From NCBI RefSeq assembly GCF_004916975.1, contig NZ_STGQ01000001.1, positions 706,993 to 770,992 on the forward strand: 64,000 bases of DNA, given 5' to 3'. The notes under the pieces were generated by a model that was given only the letters and a program-made list of their open reading frames with translations, made no database searches and was not told the origin of the DNA. How positions within the stretch are numbered: the stretch's first letter is position 1; every line of letters begins with the position of its first letter. The position numbers and the translations under genes are program-made. The DNA is from Paenibacillus dokdonensis. Its GTDB lineage: Bacteria; Bacillota; Bacilli; Paenibacillales; Paenibacillaceae. Positions 40,172 through 48,724 of this stretch are shown here, one piece after another.

Positions 40172-40346
40172 GATTGCTTCGTTAGTTATAAAGGGATCAC
40201 CACGTCAATGCAATCATATTGTGATTTCAATCTTGGGTAACAACAACGGTTTAACAGCCTTCTTATCTGGTCTGGTTGGTCTGGGAACAAAGCATTTATT
40301 CTTGCTTCTTTAACATACATCAAAAATAACAATAACAAGAAAAAGT

Positions 40347-40385
40347 AAAACCCACCCTAAGATTGGCCAGTCGAAGATGGGTTTT
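40347..40385. terminator. Bidirectional terminator between convergent genes
   Basis: AAAACCCA / TGGGTTTT with a 23-nt interior, flanked by an A-rich stretch on the left and a T run on the right. It can serve both the methyltransferase gene (+) and the GH5 gene (-). The remaining roughly 300 bp between the genes show nothing else. Confidence 0.6.
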
Positions 40386-40467
40386 AACCTATGCCAGGTG
40401 CTCCTGCTTGCTTTCGTAATTCCTTTTCATATTTGGCGCAATCTCGTTTTGGGATTGCTCTATTAGA

Positions 40468-41958
40468 TTAACCTATCTGCAACGTTCGCATTCCTCCATT
40501 TGATGGCTCAATGTATAAGTAACCCCCGTGGCATCCTTCGATCTCCTCAATGGAATAACGGATACCGGTGTTCTTTTCAACATGTAAGTTTACATTAACA
40601 ATGTTCGGAAGGTATATTTTCGTTGGATTAGAAGTGTTCTCATCCTCTATCCATTGCATTGTATAACAGGAATCGGCAGATTCATAAGAATAAGAGATGA
40701 GCTTTCCGGACACAGCCATCGGATATCCTCTGCATATTCCTTTGATGGTAGTGTATTGGTCCATATTCGGATGATGATATAGCCAATATGTATCACTGCA
40801 CAACAAGCGTTCAAATATGCCTTTTACATGCAAGGAGGCTTCTTCCGCCATTTCTGACTCCATGTAAGCACCCCATTCTCCGATCAGCATCGGAAGCTCC
40901 AGTCTGCTTCGGGTTTCTTCATGGCGCTGAAAGATAAAATCAACCCGTCTGTTATCCGGAGCATGTACCTCATCGGAATCTGTAACGAGGTCATAGCCAT
41001 GAGGCGCATATGCCTGTTGCCCGTCTTTATCCCCTTGTTTATTTGTAATAAAAGTAATTGCGCTGGATATGCCCGCATTAGCCATATAGTTAGTTTCAAG
41101 AAAAATAATGCCGTGGGGATCGAACTCACGTATCGCTCTTGCCGATTTTCTATAAAATTCCGAAAGGGTCTCATGTTCAAATTTGGCTTGCATCGGGGCT
41201 ACACTATCCATTAATTTAGCAAAAAAGGCGGGTTGATTCAGAAAAAGGAACATATCCTTTTTTCTATCAGGGTCGTCCCATATTATAGATAGATCTTCTG
41301 GAGAAGGTGGCTCTTGACCTGTATAACTTGCACTAATTCGAGCATAGGAGGAGAGTAACGCTTCAATCATTTTTTGGATTTCTGAGCCCATCGAAGGCTC
41401 ATTCAACAGATCGTAGCCGATCACGTTCGGCTCCTTACCCAACTGCTTCACGACATGAGCCCAAGCTGCAATAATATGATCTTGTATGCCAATACCGTCT
41501 GCAGCAAGTGAATTATTCCAAAAATGATCGAATGCCCGCTGTACTGCGCCATTGGACCAGTAAGCCTCGCTCCAAAGATCACTTGGTGTGTACACTTCTT
41601 CATCGGTTATGGTAGCCCAAGAGGGAGCACCATCTGAGAAAAGTGAGCTGTAAAGGTCTTGATGCATATCAAGAAACACATACAGATCTTGCTGATGTGC
41701 AAGTCGAATCAATGTCCTCACCTTCTCCAAATATGCATCGTCATATTGTCCCGGAAAGGGTTCAATTCCGTCCCAAATTATTCCCAACCGGATAACGTTG
41801 AACCCCCATTGCTTCATTTTTTGAAAGTCACTTGAGCACCAATCCCCGATATAACCTCTGTCTTTATTCTTACAATTCAGATTGATTCCATGAAGAATGA
41901 CATGCCTGCCCAATTCGTCTACAAAACGATCACCTTGTACTTTAATTTTGTACATCAT
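40468..41958 (-). CDS. GH5 glycoside hydrolase, endoglycoceramidase-like
   Basis: Retaining GH5 enzyme, 496 aa, from one of two adjacent ATGs (41958 or 41955) with AAAGGAG upstream. Barrel motifs: FVDELGRHVILHGINLNCKN, FNVIRLGIIWDGIEP, VFLDMHQDLYS, acid/base E187 in YDLLNEPSMG, and nucleophile E361 in LIGEWGAY. A C-terminal beta-sandwich follows. The pattern (GRHVILHGIN..K, MHQDLYS) is that of the endoglycoceramidase-related GH5 branch, which splits the sugar chain from a lipid aglycone or acts on related beta-glycosides. Unlike secreted endoglycoceramidases it has no signal peptide, so the true substrate may be a small imported glycoside. Its own promoter and palindromic operator lie upstream. 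Confidence 0.87.
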   Translation of the reverse strand: MMYKIKVQGDRFVDELGRHVILHGINLNCKNKDRGYIGDWCSSDFQKMKQWGFNVIRLGIIWDGIEPFPGQYDDAYLEKVRTLIRLAHQQDLYVFLDMHQDLYSSLFSDGAPSWATITDEEVYTPSDLWSEAYWSNGAVQRAFDHFWNNSLAADGIGIQDHIIAAWAHVVKQLGKEPNVIGYDLLNEPSMGSEIQKMIEALLSSYARISASYTGQEPPSPEDLSIIWDDPDRKKDMFLFLNQPAFFAKLMDSVAPMQAKFEHETLSEFYRKSARAIREFDPHGIIFLETNYMANAGISSAITFITNKQGDKDGQQAYAPHGYDLVTDSDEVHAPDNRRVDFIFQRHEETRSRLELPMLIGEWGAYMESEMAEEASLHVKGIFERLLCSDTYWLYHHPNMDQYTTIKGICRGYPMAVSGKLISYSYESADSCYTMQWIEDENTSNPTKIYLPNIVNVNLHVEKNTGIRYSIEEIEGCHGGYLYIEPSNGGMRTLQIG

Positions 41959-41983
41959 CTTCGCTCCTTTATGGATACATAGA

Positions 41984-41997
41984 ACTGACTAGTCAGT
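41984..41997. promoter_or_regulatory. Palindromic operator (TetR-like) at the GH5 transcription start
   Basis: ACTGACT-AGTCAGT, a perfect 14-bp palindrome directly downstream of the minus-strand -10 element, where it would overlap the transcription start. Its form resembles TetR-family operators. No TetR-type gene is present in the window, so the cognate repressor must be elsewhere. Confidence 0.6.
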
Positions 41998-42000
41998 ACA

Positions 42001-42029
42001 AACATAGGGGGATTCCTGCTATTAGTCAA
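42001..42029 (-). promoter_or_regulatory. Sigma-A promoter of the GH5 gene
   Basis: Minus strand: -35 TTGACT (42029-42024), 17-bp spacer, -10 TATGTT (42006-42001). Expected start near 41993, inside the palindrome at 41984-41997, giving a short leader before the ATG. Confidence 0.65.
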
Positions 42030-42132
42030 TTGTTTTATACAAAAAGGACTCTAATGTGAAGGATTGTCGCAACGATTAAATATTGTCTCGGACTAAATAT
42101 GAAATATTGGCTTGCATGTAAAAAAACAAGTG

Positions 42133-42162
42133 TTGCCCACTGCCCTCAAAGGGAACTATGAT
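42133..42162 (+). promoter_or_regulatory. Candidate promoter of the 42201 importer operon
   Basis: TTGCCC (42133-42138), 18-bp spacer, TATGAT (42157-42162). TGTAAAAAAACAAGTG (42117-42132), loosely like the sequences before the 5812 and 31308 operons, lies immediately upstream. Confidence 0.4.
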
Positions 42163-42200
42163 CAAACAGACTTCAACTCACAAGGAAAGGAGGTGGAACA

Positions 42201-43097
42201 TTGAGATCGACGATATGGTACCGACAACGCTATTTGTTGCTTATGTCAATTCCAGGGGTGCTACTTGTTTTAATTTTTAAGTATTTTCCGATGTATGGAA
42301 TATTAATTGCTTTCAAAAATTACGATGTAGCCGCCGGAATATTGCAAAGTCCGTGGGTTGGCCTTAAGCATTTTTATGCCTTCTTCAACAATCCGTTCAG
42401 TTGGAGGATCATAAAAAACACATTTTTACTAGGTTTATATTCGCTTTTCTGGGGGTTCCCGGCACCACTTATTTTAGCTCTTCTTTTAAATGAAGTGAAA
42501 AAGAGATTTTTCAAGCGTTGGGTGCAGACGATTGTATATTTCCCGCATTTCTTGTCCGTGGTCATTATTGTCGGTTTTCTTAAAGAATTTGCTGCGCTGG
42601 ACGGACTGTTTAATCAGATCGGAGGGTGGTTCGGAGCAGAAGCGGCCCCGCTACTCGCCAAGCCAGAGTATTTTCGCACATTATTCATCGGCTCAAGTAT
42701 ATGGCAAAGCGTGGGGTGGGGTACAATCATATATTTGGCAGCGCTTTCAGGCGTCGACGAGGCTTTACATGAAGCAGCCATCATTGATGGTGCAAATCGT
42801 TGGCAACGATTGTGGAATGTAACCTGGCCTGCTATTTTACCAGCCACTACAATTTTGTTGATATTGTCGCTGGGAGGCATCGTAAGCACTGACTTCCAAA
42901 AGGTACTTCTGTTGTATAACCCTAGTATATACGAAACGGCTGACGTGATCGATACGTACGTATATCGTCAAGGCATCTTGGGAGCACAATACGAATACAG
43001 TACCGCTGTAGGTCTTATGCTCTCGGTTATATCGTTCTTGTTTGTGACCATTGGCAACTGGATATCCAGGAAATTTTCGGAGACTAGCTTGTGGTAG
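42201..43097 (+). CDS. ABC permease, LplB type
   Basis: First gene of an eleven-kilobase plus-strand operon, 298 aa. TTG start preceded by AAAGGAGGTGG (42186-42196), an almost ideal ribosome site. N-terminal MSIPGVLLVLIFKYFPMYGILIAFKNY and VYFPHFLSVVIIVGFL are LplB features. The EAA loop reads HEAAIIDGANRWQRLWNVTWPAILP, and the C-terminal signature is ADVIDTYVYRQGILGAQYEYSTAVG. Receptor and second permease follow. ATPase not encoded nearby. Confidence 0.95.
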   Translation: MRSTIWYRQRYLLLMSIPGVLLVLIFKYFPMYGILIAFKNYDVAAGILQSPWVGLKHFYAFFNNPFSWRIIKNTFLLGLYSLFWGFPAPLILALLLNEVKKRFFKRWVQTIVYFPHFLSVVIIVGFLKEFAALDGLFNQIGGWFGAEAAPLLAKPEYFRTLFIGSSIWQSVGWGTIIYLAALSGVDEALHEAAIIDGANRWQRLWNVTWPAILPATTILLILSLGGIVSTDFQKVLLLYNPSIYETADVIDTYVYRQGILGAQYEYSTAVGLMLSVISFLFVTIGNWISRKFSETSLW

Positions 43098-43138
43098 CTG
43101 TTGTTACTGTAGAAGAGATAATTTCGGGAGACTAAAAC

Positions 43139-44026
43139 ATGAGACATTATGATCGAGGATTAAGTTCAAAGGTTTTTGATGCATGTAACTATGTATTCTT
43201 AACTGCATTATGTATTGTGATGCTATATCCGTTGGCCAATACCTTGGCCGTATCCTTAAGCAGTCCGGATAAGATTATACGAGGGGAAGTAGGCTGGTTC
43301 CCACGTGGATTCAATCTAGAGGGATACCGATATGTCTTCGCGGATAGCTCAATATGGACCGCATTCGGCAACACTGTCGGTTATGCGCTGGTAGGTACAC
43401 TAATTATGCTTTTGGTCACCTCCTTAACGGCATATCCGCTTGCTATACCTGGTTTTGTATTAAGAAAATTTATTACTATTTTTATTTTGATTACGATGTT
43501 TTTTGGTGGAGGCCTGATTCCAACGTATTTACTGATCCGCAAGATGGGGATGCTGGATACGTTTTGGGTCATGGTTATTCCTGGAGCTATATCTGCCTAT
43601 AATGTCATCTTATTTCGAACATTCTTCAAGTCAATACCGAAGGATTTATGGGAATCGGCATATGTGGATGGTGCAAATGACTTTCGAATTCTGTTTCAAA
43701 TATACTTGCCGTTATCAAAGGCGTTGCTTGCAACTTTTGGGTTATTCGGAATCGTAGGCGCTTGGAACGGTTGGTTCGATGCTTTGATTTATTTGAATGA
43801 TGAGACAAAGTATCCCATACAGATGTTGTTGCGCAAAATGATTATGGAGACCGACAGTTCTTCAATGAATGCACAGACGTTTGAGATGATGGCCACCATG
43901 AAAGTACACAGTAAAAATATCAAAATGTCGACGGTAATGGTTACGATTATACCGATCTTGTTCATTTTCCCCTTCTTGCAAAAATATTTTGTAACCGGAT
44001 TCATGCTTGGTTCTGTTAAAGGTTAG
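43139..44026 (+). CDS. ABC permease, LplC/YtcP type
   Basis: Second permease, 295 aa. N-terminal CNYVFLTALCIVMLYPLANTLAVSLSSPDKI is the standard LplC start. Other motifs are MFFGGGLIPTYLLIRKMG, an EAA loop ESAYVDGANDFRILFQIYLPLSK, and the ending FVTGFMLGSVKG. It lies between the LplB gene (41 bp upstream) and the receptor gene (42 bp downstream). Confidence 0.95.
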   Translation: MRHYDRGLSSKVFDACNYVFLTALCIVMLYPLANTLAVSLSSPDKIIRGEVGWFPRGFNLEGYRYVFADSSIWTAFGNTVGYALVGTLIMLLVTSLTAYPLAIPGFVLRKFITIFILITMFFGGGLIPTYLLIRKMGMLDTFWVMVIPGAISAYNVILFRTFFKSIPKDLWESAYVDGANDFRILFQIYLPLSKALLATFGLFGIVGAWNGWFDALIYLNDETKYPIQMLLRKMIMETDSSSMNAQTFEMMATMKVHSKNIKMSTVMVTIIPILFIFPFLQKYFVTGFMLGSVKG

Positions 44027-44068
44027 GTTAGAATTATTTAAATCAAATGAAAAGGGTGGTTGAACTTA

Positions 44069-45709
44069 TTGGTTACTAAAAAGAGGCCCCTCGCTACTGT
44101 TATCTTTATGTTATTCGTTTCGCTCGTGCTACTGCTGGCTGGTTGTTCGAAGAGTGGAGGAGGCGCAGATAAAGGTTCCGAAGATGCAGGACAAAACGCT
44201 GACAATCAGAAACCTCTTAAAATTTCTGTGATGGCTGGTTCATTCGGGGCGACTCCTAAAGGGACATTGATACAAGAGGAATGGCAAAAAAGAATGGAAT
44301 CGTACATTGGAAGGAAATTAGATATCGACTGGACTTACGTTCCTTGGGGGGAGTACGGTGATAAATTTAAGTTGACGCTTGCGAGCGGCGATCTACCGGA
44401 TATTATGACCAATTTCGGAGGAGAACTGGCTATTCAATATGGTCGTCAAGGCATCGTGCTGGATATTGCAAAGTATATGAATGATATGCCGAATTATAAG
44501 AAGTATGTGGATAACACGCCATATGCAAAAACCAAGTTGTACACCCCGGAAGGCAATATGTATTATTTCGGTGATGGTTGGTGGAACGAAGAAGGAAACG
44601 AGGGAACGGCATACGGATCAATTTACCGCTTCGACTTGTTTAAGAAGCATAATATTAAAATTCCGGAAACACTAGATGAGTTCTATGACGCTGCAAAGAA
44701 ACTTAAGGGGGTATATCCGGATTCCTATCCCGTTAACACGTATTCTTCCTGGCCTGCTGTTCACGAAGGTCTTTTGTATTCAAACCATACAAGCCTTGGC
44801 TTATATTGGAATGGAGAGAAATACGTTTATGGCCCGGTCGAGGACGCATTCAAAGAGACACTCATGTTCCTGAATAAGCTTTATAAAGAAAAGCTTCTCG
44901 ATCCTGAGTTTGCTACGCAATCCGATGATCAAGTTAAACAAAAAATGGCCACCGGCAAATCATTTATGATGCCATTGACATGGTATGGGAATGCGGATGA
45001 ACTCAACAAGATGTCAAATGAAGGTGCGGAATGGGGAGGAGCGCTTCTCCCTAACAATCCAAAATATGGGAAGGCGTGGAAGGGATGGTCGGCTGAACCT
45101 GGTAAATTGCTCTCCAATAATAATGGAGTACTGATTTCCGCCAAGGCAAAAGAGCCGGAACTTCTGGTGAAGATGATTGATTATCAATATTCTGATGAAA
45201 TGGTTAATTTGTTAAATTGGGGTATCGAAGGGGTGACATACGAGGTCAAGGATGGAAAAAAACAATTCCTGCCTGAGATCACGAATGATCCGATTCCTGC
45301 CAAGAAACTCGAACCTTTCGGTGTGTCTTCTTCCGGGTCGAATCGATCAGGATTTGTTTTTACTCCTCAGGATTTTGCTTCCGACATAGCGAAATACAAA
45401 CCGATGCCTTTTTACGCTGACGGACAATATATGACGGGAAAAAGCAAAGAGTTAACAAATAAATATGGTGGTAAAGAATCTATCGCACCGAATGATCGTG
45501 CACCGAATGTTACCTTAAATAAAGAGCAAGAGGCCACAAAAAGCGAAATCATGACTCCAATTGAAACATATGTAAGTGAATCTGTCATCAAGTTTGTCAC
45601 TGGAGCAACAAGCTTTGACCAGTGGGATAAGTACTTGGCAGATATCAATAAAATGGGAGACTATACATTAGTACTTAAGATGATGAACGATGCTGTAGCC
45701 GTAAAATAA
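44069..45709 (+). CDS. ABC transporter binding lipoprotein (LplA type)
   Basis: Lipid-anchored receptor, 546 aa from a TTG at 44069, chosen because AAAGGGTGG (44051-44059) has proper spacing; a TTG at 44060 abuts that site and is unlikely. Signal with lipobox LLAGC (Cys near 26) and a Gly/Asp-rich linker. The mature fold is LplA-like: IQEEWQKRMESYIGRKLDID, TYVPWGEYGDKFKLTLASGDLPDI, and GKSFMMPLTWYG. Last of the three importer genes and followed directly by GH110. The cargo is therefore probably an alpha-galactose- or fucose-capped oligosaccharide. Confidence 0.93.
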   Translation: MVTKKRPLATVIFMLFVSLVLLLAGCSKSGGGADKGSEDAGQNADNQKPLKISVMAGSFGATPKGTLIQEEWQKRMESYIGRKLDIDWTYVPWGEYGDKFKLTLASGDLPDIMTNFGGELAIQYGRQGIVLDIAKYMNDMPNYKKYVDNTPYAKTKLYTPEGNMYYFGDGWWNEEGNEGTAYGSIYRFDLFKKHNIKIPETLDEFYDAAKKLKGVYPDSYPVNTYSSWPAVHEGLLYSNHTSLGLYWNGEKYVYGPVEDAFKETLMFLNKLYKEKLLDPEFATQSDDQVKQKMATGKSFMMPLTWYGNADELNKMSNEGAEWGGALLPNNPKYGKAWKGWSAEPGKLLSNNNGVLISAKAKEPELLVKMIDYQYSDEMVNLLNWGIEGVTYEVKDGKKQFLPEITNDPIPAKKLEPFGVSSSGSNRSGFVFTPQDFASDIAKYKPMPFYADGQYMTGKSKELTNKYGGKESIAPNDRAPNVTLNKEQEATKSEIMTPIETYVSESVIKFVTGATSFDQWDKYLADINKMGDYTLVLKMMNDAVAVK

Positions 45710-45786
45710 GCTTGAATATGGCTTAGAGGCCCTTGGGATACATGACAGGGGTTTCTAAGCATTATCATGGCGGAGGCGAAACAACG

Positions 45787-47544
45787 GTGGAATCGACAGT
45801 ATTTCGTGTGACCGAATACGGTGCAGAACCAAACTCAGGAGAAAATGCTATCGTTGCTATTCAACGGACACTTGAAGCGGCGAAAAGGGAGAATAGCACC
45901 TGCGTTATTGAGTTTCCACACGGCAGGTACGATATTTTTCCGGAACATGCTTTAAGTGAACGGTTCCATATTTCGAATACAGTCTCGGAAGAGGAACATG
46001 CGGATGTAACGAAAACAATAGGTTTGCTTTTCCGGAAAATGAAAGGAATAACGGTGGAGGGGAACGGATCCTTACTTTTGTTTCATGGCAAAATGACGAT
46101 GTTTGTTTTCGATGATTGCCAAGACATCGTGATAAGGAATCTAAGTCTAGATCACTCCAAACCGACGATTGCTGAAATGACGGTTGAGAAAGTTGAAGGA
46201 AACATTATTGACGTTCTTGTACATCCGGATTCAAGGCATACTATCGATGAGGGCAAGCTTTACTGGCTTGGGGATAAAGGTAAATTTCACAATGGACCAG
46301 CGCAGCAATATGATCCCCCCTCCAACACAACATGGCGGACCGTCAATCCCATAGAGACGGCTGATCGGGTAGAGGAGCTTTCAGGGGGAAGGTTGAGGTT
46401 CCATTTCCTGCGAACGATAGATACTTGTGCCGGACGAGTCTATCAAATGAGAGATGGTATTCGGGATGAGGCTGGCATCTTTATCTACTGCAGCTCGAAT
46501 GTGACATGGCAAGACGCCGGAATTCATTATATGCACGGGTTGGGCATCGTTGGACAGTGTAGTGAAAACCTTACATTTCAGCACCTTGACATGAGTCCGA
46601 AGCAAGGAAATGGGCGTACGTCAGCATCTTTTTGTGACTTTATGCATTTTTCAGGTTGCAGGGGAGAAATCACAGTAGAGGACAGCCAATTTAAGGGAGC
46701 TCACGATGATGCTATTAATGTTCACGGAACGCATCTCCACATCGTCGGCCGACCAGCGCCTGATCAGATCCGGGTACGATTCATGCATGGACAAACGTAT
46801 GGGTTTGAAGCCTTTCGTAGCGGAGATAGCATAGATTTTGTACGTGGGTCGACATTGATCGTGTATGCGTCTAACAAGGTAATAGATGCCAAGCAGCTTA
46901 ATCCCAGGGAATGTATATTGACTCTGGAACAGCCAGTGCCTTTAGAACTCGAAATGAACGATGTCATTGAGAATGCAACATGGACTCCAGAGGTATATAT
47001 TCGTCGTAATCATTTCTCCCGGATCCCGACCCGGGGGATATTAGTAACGACCAGACGCTGTGTAGTAATTGAAGATAACCTATTCGAGCGGCTGGAGATG
47101 AGCGCAATTCTGATCTCCAACGATGCGAATCATTGGTATGAGTCGGGCATGGTACGCGATGTGTTGATCCGGAGAAATCGTTTTGTTGAATGCGGCAGAT
47201 GTGGTCATCCCGTTATATGGATTGAACCAGAGAACATGGAGTATTCTCAAGAGCTTCCCGTTCATCGCAATATTCGAATTGAAGATAACACATTTAATTC
47301 TATCGGTAATTGCATTGTAGCGGCGAGAAGTGTGAAGGTGTTGAAAGTATCCAGCAATCACATTCAAAGTACTAGTAGTAAGTTTGACCAGCCCTTCATT
47401 AAACTACTGGCTTGCAGTGAGGTTTCGGTCAGCAACAATGTATTGGAGGGGCAGAATCCGGATCTTAACGTTGTTATTAGCTCGATGTCTCCGAATGATG
47501 TGGAAATCCTGCCTGGGCAAGAACTAATAATACGACAGTCTTAA
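45787..47544 (+). CDS. GH110 alpha-1,3-galactosidase-like beta-helix protein
   Basis: Right-handed parallel beta-helix protein, 585 aa. I chose the GTG at 45787 (GGAGGCG at 45772-45778); an in-frame TTG at 45733 would add 18 residues without a ribosome site. The N-terminus RVTEYGAEPNSGENAIVAIQ is the usual opening of polysaccharide-acting beta-helices. IEFPHGRYDIFPE, IRNLSLDHSKP, FKGAHDDAINVHGTHLHI and VVIEDNLFERLEMSAILIS match the GH110 pattern, including the HDD segment that carries acidic active-site residues in that family. GH110 enzymes remove terminal alpha-1,3-galactose, for example from blood-group B or linear alpha-Gal structures; marine members act on carrageenan-derived sugars. No signal peptide, so it acts after uptake by the 42201-45709 importer. 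Confidence 0.83.
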   Translation: MESTVFRVTEYGAEPNSGENAIVAIQRTLEAAKRENSTCVIEFPHGRYDIFPEHALSERFHISNTVSEEEHADVTKTIGLLFRKMKGITVEGNGSLLLFHGKMTMFVFDDCQDIVIRNLSLDHSKPTIAEMTVEKVEGNIIDVLVHPDSRHTIDEGKLYWLGDKGKFHNGPAQQYDPPSNTTWRTVNPIETADRVEELSGGRLRFHFLRTIDTCAGRVYQMRDGIRDEAGIFIYCSSNVTWQDAGIHYMHGLGIVGQCSENLTFQHLDMSPKQGNGRTSASFCDFMHFSGCRGEITVEDSQFKGAHDDAINVHGTHLHIVGRPAPDQIRVRFMHGQTYGFEAFRSGDSIDFVRGSTLIVYASNKVIDAKQLNPRECILTLEQPVPLELEMNDVIENATWTPEVYIRRNHFSRIPTRGILVTTRRCVVIEDNLFERLEMSAILISNDANHWYESGMVRDVLIRRNRFVECGRCGHPVIWIEPENMEYSQELPVHRNIRIEDNTFNSIGNCIVAARSVKVLKVSSNHIQSTSSKFDQPFIKLLACSEVSVSNNVLEGQNPDLNVVISSMSPNDVEILPGQELIIRQS

Positions 47545-47551
47545 GGGGAAT

Positions 47552-48697
47552 ATGATGGAACAAGTGAGAATTGGGATGATTGGCGTTGGCGGGCGCGGAG
47601 ATATAGCGCAATATTGGCACCGCCCGGAGGGGCGCTCGATTATAGTTGCTGGGGCAGACATTAATGAGAAATACTTGTCTGAATTTAAAAAGAGAGCAAG
47701 TACCGATGTATTTGTTACCAATCAATATCAGTCAATGCTAGAGCGCAAAGACATCGATGCGATCGCTGTTACCTCACCGGATTATTGCCATGAAGAGCAT
47801 GCTATTGCTGCGCTCGAAGCAGGGAAGCATGTGTTCTGTGAGAAGCCGCTCGCCATTACGGTAGAAGGCTGTGACCGGATTCTGCAAGCTTGGGAGCGTT
47901 CTGGAAAAAAGCTGATGGTGGGCTTCAATATGCGCTATATGAATATGTTCCGTACAATGAAGGGGATTATCGACTCCGGAGACATCGGCGAGATAAAAGC
48001 GGTATGGGTAAGACATTTCGTTGGGTATGGTGGAGACTTTTACTACCACGATTGGCATGGTAATTCCAAGAATACCACATCCCTACTGCTGCAAAAAGGC
48101 GCACATGATATTGATATGATCCATTACTTGACGGGTCAATATACAAAGAAGGTTGCAGCCTTCGGTAGTCTAGACTTCTACGGAGGAGATAAACCGAATG
48201 ACTTGACTTGTCCAAACTGCAATGAAAAAGATATATGCACGGAGGCACGATTCGGTCGTTTGAATCAATGTGTCTATAGACAGGAAATTGATGTGGAGGA
48301 TAATAACGTAGTCATTATGGAGCTTGATAATGGGATTAAAGCGACGTATATGCAGTGTCATTTTACGCCGGATTACCATCGTAATTATACACTTATTGGC
48401 ACGGAAGGCCGAATTGAGAATTCCGAGAATGACAATAAAGTGTATGTCAAGTCGCGCAGCTCGAACAAATGGCATAGTCTGTCTGATCGCATCTATGATA
48501 TAAAAGCTGGAGAAGGAACCCACGGAGGGGCGGATCCGAACATCTGCCGTGACTTTGTTGATATGATTCTTGACAATAAAGATCCGATTGCGACACCTAT
48601 TGCTGGTCGAATGAGTGTTGCTGCTGGATGTGCTGCGGCAGCTTCCATGCGAGCAGGCGGCAAGGTAGTAAATATACAACCGAGGCAAGTTGTGTAA
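47552..48697 (+). CDS. Gfo/Idh/MocA-family oxidoreductase
   Basis: NAD(P)-dependent sugar or cyclitol dehydrogenase type, 381 aa, starting 7 bp after the GH110 stop. N-terminal Rossmann fold IGMIGVGGRGDIAQYW, then the family motif CEKPLAI with Lys98, and the C-terminal Gfo/Idh/MocA alpha/beta domain (FVGYGGDFYYHDWHGNSKN; KGAHDIDMIHYLTG). A short Cys-rich insert (CPNCNEKDIC, near 230) might bind a metal. Position between GH110 and GH95 suggests oxidation or epimerisation of a released sugar such as galactose or fucose. GH109 glycosidases share this fold, so an NAD-dependent hydrolase role is not excluded, though the length is short for that family. Confidence 0.88.
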   Translation: MMEQVRIGMIGVGGRGDIAQYWHRPEGRSIIVAGADINEKYLSEFKKRASTDVFVTNQYQSMLERKDIDAIAVTSPDYCHEEHAIAALEAGKHVFCEKPLAITVEGCDRILQAWERSGKKLMVGFNMRYMNMFRTMKGIIDSGDIGEIKAVWVRHFVGYGGDFYYHDWHGNSKNTTSLLLQKGAHDIDMIHYLTGQYTKKVAAFGSLDFYGGDKPNDLTCPNCNEKDICTEARFGRLNQCVYRQEIDVEDNNVVIMELDNGIKATYMQCHFTPDYHRNYTLIGTEGRIENSENDNKVYVKSRSSNKWHSLSDRIYDIKAGEGTHGGADPNICRDFVDMILDNKDPIATPIAGRMSVAAGCAAAASMRAGGKVVNIQPRQVV

Positions 48698-48724
48698 TTT
48701 TGAAGTGAAGGGTTGTGATCCCAG

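Noticed and set aside
47552..48697. Calling the Gfo/Idh/MocA protein a GH109 glycosidase
   Set aside because: Only the shared fold supports this; the length (381 aa) and the Cys-rich insert do not match what I know of GH109, so the general family call was kept.
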